From: Rhizobium etli 8C-3
GTDB lineage: Bacteria; Pseudomonadota; Alphaproteobacteria; Rhizobiales; Rhizobiaceae
Direction of reading: 5' to 3'
DNA length: 64,000 nucleotides
Assembly (NCBI RefSeq): GCF_001908375.1
Contig: NZ_CP017241.1
Coordinates: 2,669,001 to 2,733,000 of the forward strand
Shown: piece by piece, positions 27,945-36,780 of the stretch
Position numbering within the stretch: the stretch's first letter is position 1
Layout: each line of letters opens with the position of its first letter
Notes under the pieces: model-generated
What the model saw: the letters and a program-made list of their open reading frames with translations, nothing else
Databases searched by the model: none
What the model was told of the DNA's origin: nothing
Program-made: the position numbers and the translations under genes

Positions 27945-28664
27945 ATGAAAAAGCTCCTGCTTCTTGCTTTTCTGACGCTTCCTTGCGCAGCGCCGGCACA
28001 GTCACAGACGGTGAATTTCACGACTGAAGAATACGCGCCCTTCAATTATCGCGACGGGAAGGTGATCAAGGGCGCGACCGTCGAACAAGTTGAAAAGGTC
28101 ATGGCCGATATCGGCGTCGACTATACCATCGAGATGATGCCCTGGGCGCGCGCCTATAGCCTCGCGCAATCAAGGCCGATGACCTGCGTTTTTGCCACGG
28201 CACACAATGGCCTGCGCGATCCCCTTTTCAAATGGATCGAGCCCCTGCTCGTCGATCGTAATATTTTGATCACAAGGAAAGGATCGGGCGTGGTTGCGAG
28301 TGACCTGGAGGCGTCCAAGAAATATACTGTCGGCACGCAGCGCGAGGACTATACCGAGATGGTGTTGAGGCAGAAGGGCTTTACCAAGCTCGATATCGCT
28401 AGCGACTTCAACGCCACGCTTCGCAAGCTTCTCGGCGGCCGTATCGACATGATGCCCATTTCAGAGCTTTACTTCGAAAAGCTGAAGGCGGATCAGCCGG
28501 TGGAAATGGTCACCATGCTCTCCTCACAGCCGATGGGTATCGCCTGTCACAAGGATTTTCCATCCGAACTTCAGGTGCGGATGCAGACCGCCCTCGACAA
28601 GCTGATTTCCAACGGAATCCAGAAGGAGATCTTCTTCAAGTATGGACTGGATCTCGGCGATTAG
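27945..28664 (+). CDS. Periplasmic solute-binding protein, family 3 type
   Basis: A 239-residue protein with signal peptide (MKKLLLLAFLTLPCAAPAQS). FTTEEYAPFNYRDGKVIKGA, EQVEKVMADIGVDYTIEMMP and LLGGRIDMMPISELYFEKL match the SBP_bac_3 fold used for amino acids and similar ligands. No permease or ATPase gene is adjacent; instead it follows the GGDEF-EAL gene by 24 bases. It may therefore act as a ligand-sensing partner rather than in transport, which is inference from context. Confidence 0.8.
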   Translation: MKKLLLLAFLTLPCAAPAQSQTVNFTTEEYAPFNYRDGKVIKGATVEQVEKVMADIGVDYTIEMMPWARAYSLAQSRPMTCVFATAHNGLRDPLFKWIEPLLVDRNILITRKGSGVVASDLEASKKYTVGTQREDYTEMVLRQKGFTKLDIASDFNATLRKLLGGRIDMMPISELYFEKLKADQPVEMVTMLSSQPMGIACHKDFPSELQVRMQTALDKLISNGIQKEIFFKYGLDLGD

Positions 28665-28749
28665 CGCCGCGCCGTGCCTTTGCGCTTGACTTCCTGCCCA
28701 TTTCGCGGTGGTGAAGCGACAGCAGGCATTCAACAAACGGACTGGCCAA

Positions 28750-29466
28750 ATGCTGATCATAGCGGGTCTCGGCAATCCCGGAAGCAAACATGCCGGAAAC
28801 CGTCACAATATCGGCTTCATGGCGGCCGACGCCATCCACAGGCGCCACAGCTTTTCCCCCTGGTCCAAGAAGTTCAGGGCGGAAATTTCCGAAGGCGAGC
28901 TCGGTGGCGAGAAGGTACTGCTTGTCAAGCCGCAAACCTACATGAACCTCTCCGGCGAAGCCGTCGGCGAAGCCATGCGCTTCTACAAGCTGCAGCCTTG
29001 CGATCTCGTCGCCATCTATGACGAGCTCGACCTGCCGCCCGGCAAGGCCCGGCTGAAGATCGGCGGCGGCAATGGCGGCCACAACGGCATCAGGTCGCTC
29101 GATGCCCATTGCGGCAAGGATTACCGGCGCCTTCGCCTCGGCATCGGCCACCCTGGCGTCAAAGAACTTGTGCAGCACCACGTCCTCGCGGACTTCGCCA
29201 AGGCCGACCAGGCCTGGCTGCAGCCGCTTTTGGAAACGCTTGCCGACAATGCCGACATGCTGGTGCGCAACGAGGATTCGCAGCTGATGAACAAGCTGGC
29301 GCTTGCTGTCGGCGCCAAGGCGGAGGAAAACAAGCCGAAGGCCGAAAGGAAGTCTGCAGCCCAATCCCACATCCATCAGGCGCGCAATCACACGCAGCCC
29401 AAGCTGCCTGCGACCGGGCCCATGGCGGAAATGCTGAAGAAGATGTTTGGCAGCAAGGGCGAGTAA
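28750..29466 (+). CDS. pth: Peptidyl-tRNA hydrolase
   Basis: A 238-residue enzyme that frees tRNA from prematurely released peptidyl-t[46 protein letters not shown] and [18 protein letters not shown] hold the catalytic His and Asp. The C-terminal basic tail of about 45 residues beyond the usual core is common in rhizobial Pth. The start at 28750 gives the canonical [16 protein letters not shown] gene follows after five bases. Confidence 0.93.
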   Translation: MLIIAGLGNPGSKHAGNRHNIGFMAADAIHRRHSFSPWSKKFRAEISEGELGGEKVLLVKPQTYMNLSGEAVGEAMRFYKLQPCDLVAIYDELDLPPGKARLKIGGGNGGHNGIRSLDAHCGKDYRRLRLGIGHPGVKELVQHHVLADFAKADQAWLQPLLETLADNADMLVRNEDSQLMNKLALAVGAKAEENKPKAERKSAAQSHIHQARNHTQPKLPATGPMAEMLKKMFGSKGE

Positions 29467-29471
29467 GCACG

Positions 29472-29927
29472 ATGTCGAAGCAGGACATCATGATCCGGCA
29501 TGCCGGTCCTGGCGATCTGCAGACGCTTCTTGAGCTCTACCGCCACCTCAATCCCGATGATCCAGCGATCGATCCCGCCCGGGCAAGCGACCGCTTCTCA
29601 GCCATCCTTGCCCAACCGGGCATGACCATATTTGTCGCGCTGGCCGGCGACATGCCCGTTGCATCCGCCACACTGATCATTTCGCCCAATCTGACGCGAA
29701 ACGGCGCTTCATACGCTCTTGTCGAGAATGTCGTCACGCACGCCGATCACCGCAGGAAGGGTTATGCCGGCGCCTTGATCCGTCATGCCTGCGCAACGGC
29801 CTGGAAGGAGAATTGCTATAAAGTGATGCTCCTTACCGGTTCAAGGAACCCCGCGACGCTGCTTTTTTACGAAAACTGCGGCTTCATGCGGGATAAGACA
29901 GGTTATCAGATCAGACGCCCCGGCTGA
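29472..29927 (+). CDS. GNAT family N-acetyltransferase
   Basis: A 151-residue acetyltransferase. YALVENVVTHADHRRKGYAG contains the acetyl-CoA loop (RRKGYAG), and LLTGSRNPATLLFYENCGF is the usual C-terminal helix-strand. The gene starts five bases after pth and is probably co-transcribed. Acceptor substrate unknown. Its 3' end overlaps the convergent minus-strand gene by 17 bases. Confidence 0.85.
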   Translation: MSKQDIMIRHAGPGDLQTLLELYRHLNPDDPAIDPARASDRFSAILAQPGMTIFVALAGDMPVASATLIISPNLTRNGASYALVENVVTHADHRRKGYAGALIRHACATAWKENCYKVMLLTGSRNPATLLFYENCGFMRDKTGYQIRRPG

Positions 29928-30309
29928 TCAGCAATTGCAGCTCTTGAAAGCGGTTGAGGAGCAGTTCCCGAAGCGCGCTGGCTCCGTCGTCGATCGCCGT
30001 TGCCATCAGGATCGAGGCATCCTCTACGAACAGCATGGTGCCAATGCCGGCAACGACGGCAATGGAGCAGGCAATGCGCAGGTTCTTGAGGCTGTCGAGC
30101 CGATAGTAGCCGGCATCGTCATATTCCGTTCCGAAGAGCATGTCGGAAAGATCATAACCGTCCGAAATGGCAAGATCGATGATCGGCTTGTCCGAAAGCC
30201 TGTCCGGATAGACGTTGCACAGCGCACGCACGACATGACCCATTGCCCCGAAGATCGCAAAGAGCGCCGCGGCTACGAAATAATGCCAAGTCGCTGCCTC
30301 AGCATGCAT
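29911..30309 (-). CDS. Small membrane protein of unknown function
   Basis: A 132-residue protein with two likely membrane helices, HYFVAAALFAIFGAMGHVV near the start and LRIACSIAVVAGIGTMLFV near residue 80, separated by an acidic, Tyr/Asp-rich segment. No domain is recognised. GGAGG lies upstream of the ATG at 30309. The last 17 bases overlap the end of the GNAT gene on the other strand. Confidence 0.6.
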   Translation of the reverse strand: MHAEAATWHYFVAAALFAIFGAMGHVVRALCNVYPDRLSDKPIIDLAISDGYDLSDMLFGTEYDDAGYYRLDSLKNLRIACSIAVVAGIGTMLFVEDASILMATAIDDGASALRELLLNRFQELQLLISRGV

Positions 30310-30383
30310 GCGGGCCTCCGTCCTCGGCGCAATGTAGCGAAAATTGACGGATGGCGGCTTAAGAAGATTGGTTAAGAAACGGC

Positions 30384-30695
30384 CTATTCTTCGGGTTCTG
30401 CCGTAAACATCAGCGGAAAGCCTGCCTCCTTGGCATAGTCCATCGCCTCCTTGACCTTGGTCTCGGCAATGTCCTTGGCGCAGACGACGACCACGCTGGA
30501 GCCCATTTTATGCGCCGTCATCATCACCCTGTATCCCGTCTCCTCGCTCATCCGGAAAATGGCTTTGAGGATCATGACGACGAACTCACGTGGCGTATAG
30601 TCATCGTTGAAGAGAAGAACCTTGTAGAGCTTCGGCTTATCCAGCTTCAGCTTGACCTTGGTTTTCGGTTTTATTGCAACGTCGTTGTCACTCAT
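30384..30695 (-). CDS. clpS: ATP-dependent Clp protease adaptor ClpS
   Basis: A 103-residue N-end-rule adaptor that delivers substrates to ClpAP. YKVLLFNDDYTPREFVVMIL forms the N-degron pocket and MMTAHKMGSSVVVVCAKDIA the ClpA-binding face. Start 30695 (MSDNDVAIKPKTKVKLK) has GGTGG about nine bases upstream; an in-frame ATG at 30719 is possible. clpA is not in the window. Rhizobia often have two ClpS paralogues; which one this is cannot be decided. Confidence 0.9.
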   Translation of the reverse strand: MSDNDVAIKPKTKVKLKLDKPKLYKVLLFNDDYTPREFVVMILKAIFRMSEETGYRVMMTAHKMGSSVVVVCAKDIAETKVKEAMDYAKEAGFPLMFTAEPEE

Positions 30696-30718
30696 CGGAA
30701 ATCCACCCGTTGATGACA

Positions 30719-30734
30719 TGAGAACGAGTTCTCA
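30719..30734. promoter_or_regulatory. Perfect 7-2-7 inverted repeat upstream of clpS
   Basis: TGAGAAC and GTTCTCA arms around two bases lie 24 bases before the chosen clpS start. Could be an operator or an RNA hairpin in the clpS leader; no regulator is known to me for this site. Confidence 0.3.
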
Positions 30735-30735
30735 A

Positions 30736-30950
30736 TCAGACAATTATCGTCGGCGAGGAAATTTCGACTGTGTCGGCTGCGCGCCCGATCAGGCAAGAGC
30801 CGAAGTTCAAGCCAGTCGCCGGGTTTGACACCGAGATGGTCCAGGATCTCCTGGGCGAGGTCACTTGCCCTTTCAGTAAAATCCGCAACAGGTCTCGAAA
30901 TCTCCGCCTGCGGAAAAATAGGCCAGTGTCGCCCGATCGGCAAGTGAGCG
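30736..30950 (-). pseudogene. Possible decayed small gene between clpS and ychF
   Basis: The minus strand reads DLAQEILDHLGVKPGDWLEL, which resembles AbrB/MazE-like swapped-hairpin proteins, and after a frame change ends ADTVEISSPTIIV and a stop at 30736. No start codon with a ribosome binding site is present and a frameshift is needed. Low confidence. Confidence 0.2.
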
Positions 30951-31036
30951 GCGGTAAAAGCGGCCGAAGACTTGACCGCATGGCTCCTTTATCCCATAGG
31001 CAAGGCAACGATTTCAGCGAATACGGACATCCAGTC

Positions 31037-32140
31037 ATGGGCTTCAAATGCGGTATCGTCGGTCTGCCGAATGTCGGCAAGTCGACACTCTTCAACGCGC
31101 TCACCAAGACGGCAGCGGCGCAGGCGGCGAACTATCCCTTCTGTACGATCGAGCCGAACACCGGCGAAGTCGCCGTTCCCGATCCCCGGATGCACAAGCT
31201 CGCCTCGATCGCCGGCTCCAGGGAAATCATCCCTACCCGCATTTCCTTCGTCGATATCGCCGGTCTGGTGCGCGGCGCCTCGAAGGGCGAGGGCCTAGGC
31301 AACAAGTTCCTCGCCAACATCCGCGAAGTCGATGCCGTCGTGCATGTGCTGCGCTGCTTTGAGGATGACGACATCACTCATGTCGAAGGCCGTATCAATC
31401 CGGTCGGCGACGCCGAAACCATCGAAACCGAGCTGATGCTTGCCGACCTTGAAAGTCTTGAGCGCCGAGTCGAGCAAACCCGCAAACGCGCCGCCTCCAA
31501 GGACAAGGATTCGCTGACGCAGCTTCCCGTCATGGAAGCGGTGATCAAGCTTCTCAACGAAGGCAAGCCGGCTCGTATACTGCTGAAGACGCTCGGCGCC
31601 GACGAGATCGAAGTCCTGAAGAGCCTGAACCTTCTGACTTCGCATCCGGTGCTCTACGTGTGCAACGTCGCGGAAGCCGATGCAGCAACGGGCAACGAAC
31701 ATACCGAGGCCGTTGCCGAGATGGCGAAAGCCCAAGGCGCCGAATGCGTGATCATCTCGGCTGCGATCGAATCCGAAGTGGCTCAACTGCCCGAAGAAGA
31801 AAGCAAGGAATTCCTCCACGCACTCGGTCTCGAAGAGGCCGGCCTCGACCGGCTAATCCGCGCAGGCTATCACCTGCTCGACTTGATCACCTATTTCACG
31901 GTCGGCCCCAAGGAGACCCGCGCTTGGACGATCGTGCGCGGCACCAAGGCACCGGCCGCTGCCGGCGTGATCCACACCGATTTCGAACGCGGCTTCATCC
32001 GTGCCTTCACTATCGGCTATAACGACTACATCGCGTTCGGCGGCGAAACAGGCGCCAAGGACGCGGGCAAAGCCCGGGATGAAGGCAAGGAATACGTGGT
32101 TCAGGACGGCGACGTAATCCACTTCCGCTTCAATACCTGA
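31037..32140 (+). CDS. ychF: Redox-regulated ribosome-binding ATPase YchF (Obg family)
   Basis: A 367-residue P-loop protein. The G1 loop is GLPNVGKST near residue 8, followed by G3 ([17 protein letters not shown]), a coiled-coil insertion (about 130-200) and a C-terminal TGS domain ([20 protein letters not shown]). YchF prefers ATP and binds the large ribosomal subunit. Start 31037 ([14 protein letters not shown]) is the family start; upstream frame sequence is not conserved. Confidence 0.95.
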   Translation: MGFKCGIVGLPNVGKSTLFNALTKTAAAQAANYPFCTIEPNTGEVAVPDPRMHKLASIAGSREIIPTRISFVDIAGLVRGASKGEGLGNKFLANIREVDAVVHVLRCFEDDDITHVEGRINPVGDAETIETELMLADLESLERRVEQTRKRAASKDKDSLTQLPVMEAVIKLLNEGKPARILLKTLGADEIEVLKSLNLLTSHPVLYVCNVAEADAATGNEHTEAVAEMAKAQGAECVIISAAIESEVAQLPEEESKEFLHALGLEEAGLDRLIRAGYHLLDLITYFTVGPKETRAWTIVRGTKAPAAAGVIHTDFERGFIRAFTIGYNDYIAFGGETGAKDAGKARDEGKEYVVQDGDVIHFRFNT

Positions 32141-32173
32141 TTTGTCCGCACGGCCGAGAAAGGGCGAGGCCAG

Positions 32174-32635
32174 ATGAAGCTAGTTTTTGAAGACTTCGAG
32201 CCGGGCCGCAGCTTTGCATTGGGCCCGGTCGCCGTGACGGCGCAGGAAATCATCGAGTTCGCAACCGAGTTCGACCCGCAGCCAATGCACATGGACGAGA
32301 TGGCCGGACGCGCCAGCATCCTTGGCGGGCTCGCGGCTTCCGGCTGGCATACGTCTGCGCTTTTCATGCGTATGATGGCCTATGGTTTTCTGCTCAACTC
32401 GCATTCGCAGGGCGCACCCGGCATCGACGTGATGGAATGGAAGAAGCCCGTGCTTGCCGGCGACACACTGTCCGGGCGTTCGACGGTGCTGGAATCGCGT
32501 GCAATGCGCTCGCGGCCCGGAATCGGAATCGCCCGTTTCAAGCATGAGGTTCACAATCAGCACGGCCATCTGGTCTGCTATTGCGAAAACTGGATTATGT
32601 TCAGCATGCGCGACACCGTGGAGATAAACCCATGA
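32174..32635 (+). CDS. MaoC family hydratase/dehydratase, first of a pair
   Basis: A 153-residue hotdog-fold protein. FATEFDPQPMHMDE contains the Asp and His of the hydratase-2 motif, followed by GRASILGGLAASGWHTSALF. Such proteins hydrate enoyl-CoA or similar thioesters. It overlaps the next MaoC gene by four bases (ATGA), suggesting equal production and perhaps a heteromeric enzyme. It follows ychF by 33 bases. Confidence 0.85.
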   Translation: MKLVFEDFEPGRSFALGPVAVTAQEIIEFATEFDPQPMHMDEMAGRASILGGLAASGWHTSALFMRMMAYGFLLNSHSQGAPGIDVMEWKKPVLAGDTLSGRSTVLESRAMRSRPGIGIARFKHEVHNQHGHLVCYCENWIMFSMRDTVEINP

Positions 32636-33099
32636 GGATGGCGGAGCTTTATACGATTGGCGAAAAGGCCTCGATCGGCGGCTATACCTTTACCGAGGAG
32701 CGGATCGTCCATTTCGCCACACGCTTCGACCCGCAGCGCTTCCATATCGACAAGGAAGCCGCCAGGAAGACACTTTTCGGCAATCTCTGTGCCTCGGGCT
32801 GGCATACATGCGCCGCCTGGATGCGAACTTTCCTCGATTACTGGGAAAAGGAAACCGCGCGACTTGCCAGGCAGGGCCTTGCACCGCCGAAACTCGGCCC
32901 TTCGCCCGGCTTCCAGAAATTGCAATGGCTGCGTCCGGTCTTCGTCGACGAGACGGTCAGCTATTCGGTGACCTTGCTTGCCAGCCGGCCTCTCACATCG
33001 AGGCCGGGCTGGTTCCTGAACTCGATCCTCAACGAAGGCGTGAACCAAGACGGCACGCCTGTCATCCGTTTCGAGGGCAGCGTGCTCGAATACGAATAA
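32632..33099 (+). CDS. MaoC family hydratase/dehydratase, second of a pair
   Basis: A 155-residue hotdog protein starting inside the stop of its neighbour. FATRFDPQRFHIDKEA carries its own Asp/His hydratase motif, then TLFGNLCASGWHTCAAWMR. Sequence identity with the upstream gene is limited, so this is an old duplication. Each keeps catalytic residues, unlike eukaryotic double-hotdog enzymes where one half is inactive. CoA substrate unknown. Confidence 0.85.
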   Translation: MRMAELYTIGEKASIGGYTFTEERIVHFATRFDPQRFHIDKEAARKTLFGNLCASGWHTCAAWMRTFLDYWEKETARLARQGLAPPKLGPSPGFQKLQWLRPVFVDETVSYSVTLLASRPLTSRPGWFLNSILNEGVNQDGTPVIRFEGSVLEYE

Positions 33100-33100
33100 A

Positions 33101-33120
33101 GCCGGGCTTCAGTGCCCGGC
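33101..33120. terminator. Shared hairpin between convergent MaoC and apt genes
   Basis: GCCGGGC / GCCCGGC with a six-base loop. It starts directly after the plus-strand stop and overlaps the apt stop codon. No T-run on either strand, so it may work as a bidirectional barrier. Confidence 0.45.
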
Positions 33121-33651
33121 GAATTCGACCAGCGTGTGGACGTTCACGCCAAGCTCCTCGAGCTTCCTGCGGCCGCCGAGATCCGGCAGATCGATGACGA
33201 AGCACGCACCGACGACTTCCGCACCCATCTGGCGAAGGAGCTTCGTCGCGCCGACTGCCGTCCCGCCGGTTGCAATCAGATCGTCCACGAGGATGACCTT
33301 CTCGCCCGGCTGAACGGCATCCCGGTGCATCTCCATCTCGTCGACGCCATATTCGAGGCTGTAGGCGATCCGCACTGTATCGTGCGGCAGCTTGCCCTTC
33401 TTGCGGATTGGCACGAACCCGGACGAAAGCTGATGCGCAACGGCGCCGCCCAGGATGAAGCCGCGCGCTTCCATGCCGGCGATCTTGTCGATTTTCAGGC
33501 CCGCATAGGGCTGCACCAGCTCATCCACTGCGCGGCGAAACGCCCGTGGATTGCCAAGAAGCGTCGTGATGTCGCGAAAGATAATGCCAGGCTTCGGATA
33601 GTCCGGGATGGAGCGGATGCTAGCCGCAAGCTCCGAGGCAATATTGTTCAT
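33109..33651 (-). CDS. apt: Adenine phosphoribosyltransferase
   Basis: A 180-residue purine-salvage enzyme converting adenine and PRPP to [39 protein letters not shown] and the PRPP loop [20 protein letters not shown] are all present. Length is standard. It lies downstream of petC on the same strand but after that operon's terminator. Confidence 0.95.
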   Translation of the reverse strand: MNNIASELAASIRSIPDYPKPGIIFRDITTLLGNPRAFRRAVDELVQPYAGLKIDKIAGMEARGFILGGAVAHQLSSGFVPIRKKGKLPHDTVRIAYSLEYGVDEMEMHRDAVQPGEKVILVDDLIATGGTAVGATKLLRQMGAEVVGACFVIDLPDLGGRRKLEELGVNVHTLVEFAGH

Positions 33652-33718
33652 GGGAGGTCCGTGTGTATGCGAGGGCGTTTAGTCGGTTGCACCCTATCAA
33701 CTGGCTGACATGGAACCA

Positions 33719-33744
33719 ACAAAAAAGGCGGCCCGAAAGCCGCC
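33719..33744 (-). terminator. Rho-independent terminator of the petABC operon
   Basis: On the minus strand GGCGGC pairs with GCCGCC around a six-base loop and is followed by TTTTTTG, 25 bases after the petC stop. Confidence 0.8.
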
Positions 33745-33768
33745 ATTTGCTTGTCGAGCTAGAACCGC

Positions 33769-34656
33769 TCAGTGCTCCTTGTTGGCATAGACCGAGCGCT
33801 TCGTCAGGAAGATGAGACCGGAGAAGATCAGCAGGAACACGATGACCATGAAGCCGGTGCTCTTGCGATCCTCGAGGTGCGGCTCTGCGGCCCACATCAG
33901 GAAGGCCGAGACGTCCTTGGAATACTGATCGACGGTCTGCGGCGTGCCGTCGTCATAGGTCACCTGATCGTCTGAGAGCGGCTTCGGCATCGCGAAAGCC
34001 GCGGCAGCGTTGAAGTAGGGGTTGTAGTGCGCACCCTCCGGAACCTGGAAGCCCGCCGGCGGCTCTTCATAGCCGGTCAGCAGCGAGTAGATATAGTCCG
34101 GTCCGCCCTCCTGATACTGGGTGAAGATATCGAAGACGAACTGCGGAAAGCCGCGGGTTATCCCGCGGGCCTTGGCGATCAGCGAGAAATCCGGTGGGGC
34201 CGCGCCATTGTTCGCGGCGGCAGCGGCCTGAGCGTTGGCGTATGGCGAGGGGAAATAATCCGAAGGGATAGCCTTGCGGGTGAACATCTCACCTGCAGCA
34301 TCCGGACCATCCTGGACTTCGTAGTTCGCGGCAAAGGCCTTGACCTGCGCCTCGGAGTAACCGAGCTCGCCGAGCATGCGGAAGGGAACGAGGCTCATGG
34401 AGTGGCAGGCCGAACAGACTTCCGCGTAGACCTTCAGGCCGCGCTGCAGCTGGCCCTTGTCATAATGGCCGAACGGGCCGGCGAAGCTCCAGTCCTGCTC
34501 CCGCGGGTGCTTCAGCGGATAGTGCGGCGTGGCGCCTTCCTCGTGCTCGGCCGGAGCGGCGCCCTCGCCGGGCGTCGCTTCCTGTGCAAATGCAGCAGTT
34601 CCGAGGATAGCTACGACTGCGAGCGGCAGAATGCTTGCAATAAGCTTTTTCATCAT
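33769..34656 (-). CDS. petC: Cytochrome c1 of the bc1 complex
   Basis: A 295-residue precursor: signal peptide, heme-attachment motif CSACH at residues 81-85, axial-ligand Met region in the C-terminal half (AFAMPKPLSDDQVTYDDGTP) and one C-terminal anchor helix (about 267-284). It passes electrons from the Rieske protein to soluble cytochrome c in the periplasm. Third gene of the petABC operon, 18 bases after petB. Unlike Bradyrhizobium FbcH, cytochromes b and c1 are separate genes here. Confidence 0.93.
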   Translation of the reverse strand: MMKKLIASILPLAVVAILGTAAFAQEATPGEGAAPAEHEEGATPHYPLKHPREQDWSFAGPFGHYDKGQLQRGLKVYAEVCSACHSMSLVPFRMLGELGYSEAQVKAFAANYEVQDGPDAAGEMFTRKAIPSDYFPSPYANAQAAAAANNGAAPPDFSLIAKARGITRGFPQFVFDIFTQYQEGGPDYIYSLLTGYEEPPAGFQVPEGAHYNPYFNAAAAFAMPKPLSDDQVTYDDGTPQTVDQYSKDVSAFLMWAAEPHLEDRKSTGFMVIVFLLIFSGLIFLTKRSVYANKEH

Positions 34657-34674
34657 TCTATTCCTTCCGCTCGC

Positions 34675-35946
34675 CTATGCCTTGACCGTAGCAGTTTGTT
34701 GATTGCGCTTTTCCAGCACGGCTTCGGTGATCGAGTTTGGAATGCGGCGCGGCGTCTCGACGAGGCCAAGCACTGGCATGGCGACCAGGAAGAAAGCAAA
34801 GTAAAGCAGCGTACAGATCTGCGAGATCAGGACGAAGGCACCTTCCGCCGGCTGGGAACCGAGCCAGCCGAGGATGATCGCATCGATCACGAACAGCCAG
34901 TAGAACATCTTGTACCAGGGGCGGTAGACTGCAGAACGGACCTTCGACGTATCGAGCCATGGCAGGAAGAAGAGCACGATGATGGCGCCGAACATCACCA
35001 GAACGCCGCCGAGCTTGGAATCGATCGGACCGATGTTGAACGTGATCGAGCGCAGCATCGCGTAGAACGGCAAGAAGTACCATTCCGGAACGATGTGCGC
35101 CGGCGTCTTCAGCGGGTCGGCCGGGATATAATTGTCCGGATGGCCGAGGAAATTCGGCATGTAGAAGACGAAGTAGGCGTAGACCAGCAGGAAGATCGAA
35201 ACGCCGAGTGCGTCCTTGAGGGTCGCATAGGGCGTGAACTGGACGGTGTCCGTCTTGGTCTTGACCTCGACGCCTGTCGGGTTCGTCTGACCCGTCACGT
35301 GCAGCGCCCAGATATGCAGCACCACAACGCCTGCGATGATGAAGGGCAGCAGATAGTGCAGCGAGAAGAAGCGGTTGAGCGTCGGGTTTTCAACGGCAAA
35401 ACCGCCGAGCAGAAACTGCTGAACCCATTCGCCGACCAGCGGAAAGGCCGAGAAGAAGCCGGTGATGACGGTCGCGCCCCAGAAGGACATCTGGCCCCAG
35501 GGCAGAACGTAACCCATGAAGCCGGTCGCCATCATCAGCAGATAGATGAGGACACCGAGAATCCAGAGGATTTCACGCGGCGCCTTGTAGGAGCCGTAGT
35601 AAAGGCCGCGGGCAATATGCAGGTAGACCGCGACGAAGAAGAAGGATGCGCCGTTGGCATGCATGTAGCGCAACAACCAGCCATGGTTGACGTCGCGCAT
35701 GATTTTTTCGACGGCGTTGAATGCGACAGAGGTCTCGGCAGCATAATGCATGGCGAGCACGACGCCTGTCAGGATCTGCACGACCAGCATGACCGAAAGC
35801 ATGGCGCCGAAAGTGTAGGCATAGTTCAGGTTGCGCGGAACCGGATATGCCACGAAGCTGTCATAGACCATGCGCGGCAGCGGCAGGCGCGCATCGATCC
35901 ACTTCTCCAGGCCGGTTGATGGCTCGTAGCTGGAATGGCCACTCAT
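34675..35946 (-). CDS. petB: Cytochrome b of the bc1 complex
   Basis: A 423-residue inner-membrane protein with about eight to nine helices. Heme-ligand regions [20 protein letters not shown] and [20 protein letters not shown], the Qo motif region ending [14 protein letters not shown] and [19 protein letters not shown] are visible. It oxidises ubiquinol at Qo and reduces quinone at Qi. Lies 14 bases after petA. A very long frame on the opposite strand is a shadow. Confidence 0.95.
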   Translation of the reverse strand: MSGHSSYEPSTGLEKWIDARLPLPRMVYDSFVAYPVPRNLNYAYTFGAMLSVMLVVQILTGVVLAMHYAAETSVAFNAVEKIMRDVNHGWLLRYMHANGASFFFVAVYLHIARGLYYGSYKAPREILWILGVLIYLLMMATGFMGYVLPWGQMSFWGATVITGFFSAFPLVGEWVQQFLLGGFAVENPTLNRFFSLHYLLPFIIAGVVVLHIWALHVTGQTNPTGVEVKTKTDTVQFTPYATLKDALGVSIFLLVYAYFVFYMPNFLGHPDNYIPADPLKTPAHIVPEWYFLPFYAMLRSITFNIGPIDSKLGGVLVMFGAIIVLFFLPWLDTSKVRSAVYRPWYKMFYWLFVIDAIILGWLGSQPAEGAFVLISQICTLLYFAFFLVAMPVLGLVETPRRIPNSITEAVLEKRNQQTATVKA

Positions 35947-35960
35947 AAATCAGTCTCCCC

Positions 35961-36539
35961 TCAACCGATCTTGATCACTGTATCGGAAACGAACGAATAG
36001 GTCGGAATCGGCAGGTTCGTCGGCGCCGGACCTTTACGGATGCGGCCGGCCGTGTCGTAGACCGAGCCATGGCAGGGACAGAACCAACCGTTGTATTCGC
36101 CGGCCTGTCCGAGTGGCACGCAACCGAGATGGGTGCACGAACCGATCATGACGATCCAGTTTTCCTTGTCCTTGCCTGCAGAACGGTCGACCCCGGTTGC
36201 CTGCGCTTCAGCCGGAAGGTTCTCGTTGCGCGCGATCGGATCTTTGAGATCCGAAAGGGGAACCTCGTCGGCAGCCTTCACTTCCTCGGGCGTACGGTTG
36301 CGGATGAAGACCGGCTTGCCGCGCCATTTGGCAGTCAGCGACATGCCCGGCCCAAGGCTCGATACGTCGACTTCGATGGAAGCAAGAGCGAGCGTGGACG
36401 CATCCGGGCGCATCTGGTCGATGAACGGCCAAGCGGCGGCCGCAGCGCCGACCGCGCCTGCCATACCAGTAGTGAGATAAAGGAAATCACGGCGCGTGGG
36501 CTCCCCTGGAGCCTCGCTTGTCGTTTCGTGTTCGCTCAC
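35961..36539 (-). CDS. petA: Rieske iron-sulfur subunit of the bc1 complex
   Basis: A 192-residue protein with a Tat-type N-terminal anchor (twin Arg at 16-17 in TRRDFLYLTTG, then one hydrophobic helix). The 2Fe-2S ligands lie in CTHLGC (135-140) and CPCHG (154-158). It carries electrons from ubiquinol to cytochrome c1. First gene of the operon. Confidence 0.95.
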   Translation of the reverse strand: MSEHETTSEAPGEPTRRDFLYLTTGMAGAVGAAAAAWPFIDQMRPDASTLALASIEVDVSSLGPGMSLTAKWRGKPVFIRNRTPEEVKAADEVPLSDLKDPIARNENLPAEAQATGVDRSAGKDKENWIVMIGSCTHLGCVPLGQAGEYNGWFCPCHGSVYDTAGRIRKGPAPTNLPIPTYSFVSDTVIKIG

Positions 36540-36645
36540 GGCTAAACCATCCTCTGCGCAATTTTCGCGGAATTCCGCACTGCCCCTCTAAGCGGCGAAT
36601 CGACATAGACACAATTCGGCCTTAGATTCCCCGCCAATCCGGCGC

Positions 36646-36674
36646 GTTCTATGCTTGATCGCAAATTATGTCCA
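36646..36674 (-). promoter_or_regulatory. petA: Candidate promoter of petABC
   Basis: On the minus strand TGGACA and TAGAAC are 17 bases apart, about 105 bases before the petA start. Five and four matches to the housekeeping -35 and -10 consensus. No regulator site was identified in the 241-base gap. Confidence 0.35.
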
Positions 36675-36780
36675 GCCTTGACAATAATATGAGGGCACAA
36701 TGTCGCGGGTATTTTCAGATGATCTTTTTACCGCAATCCCCTGGATTCAGCGCATGGGAGCCCAGCTGGCGGACGCTTGA

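Noticed and set aside
34027..35919. A 630-codon open frame on the plus strand opposite petB and petC
   Set aside because: It is antisense to two certain genes, has a composition typical of reverse-frame reading (many Asp, Glu, His, Arg) and no recognisable motif.
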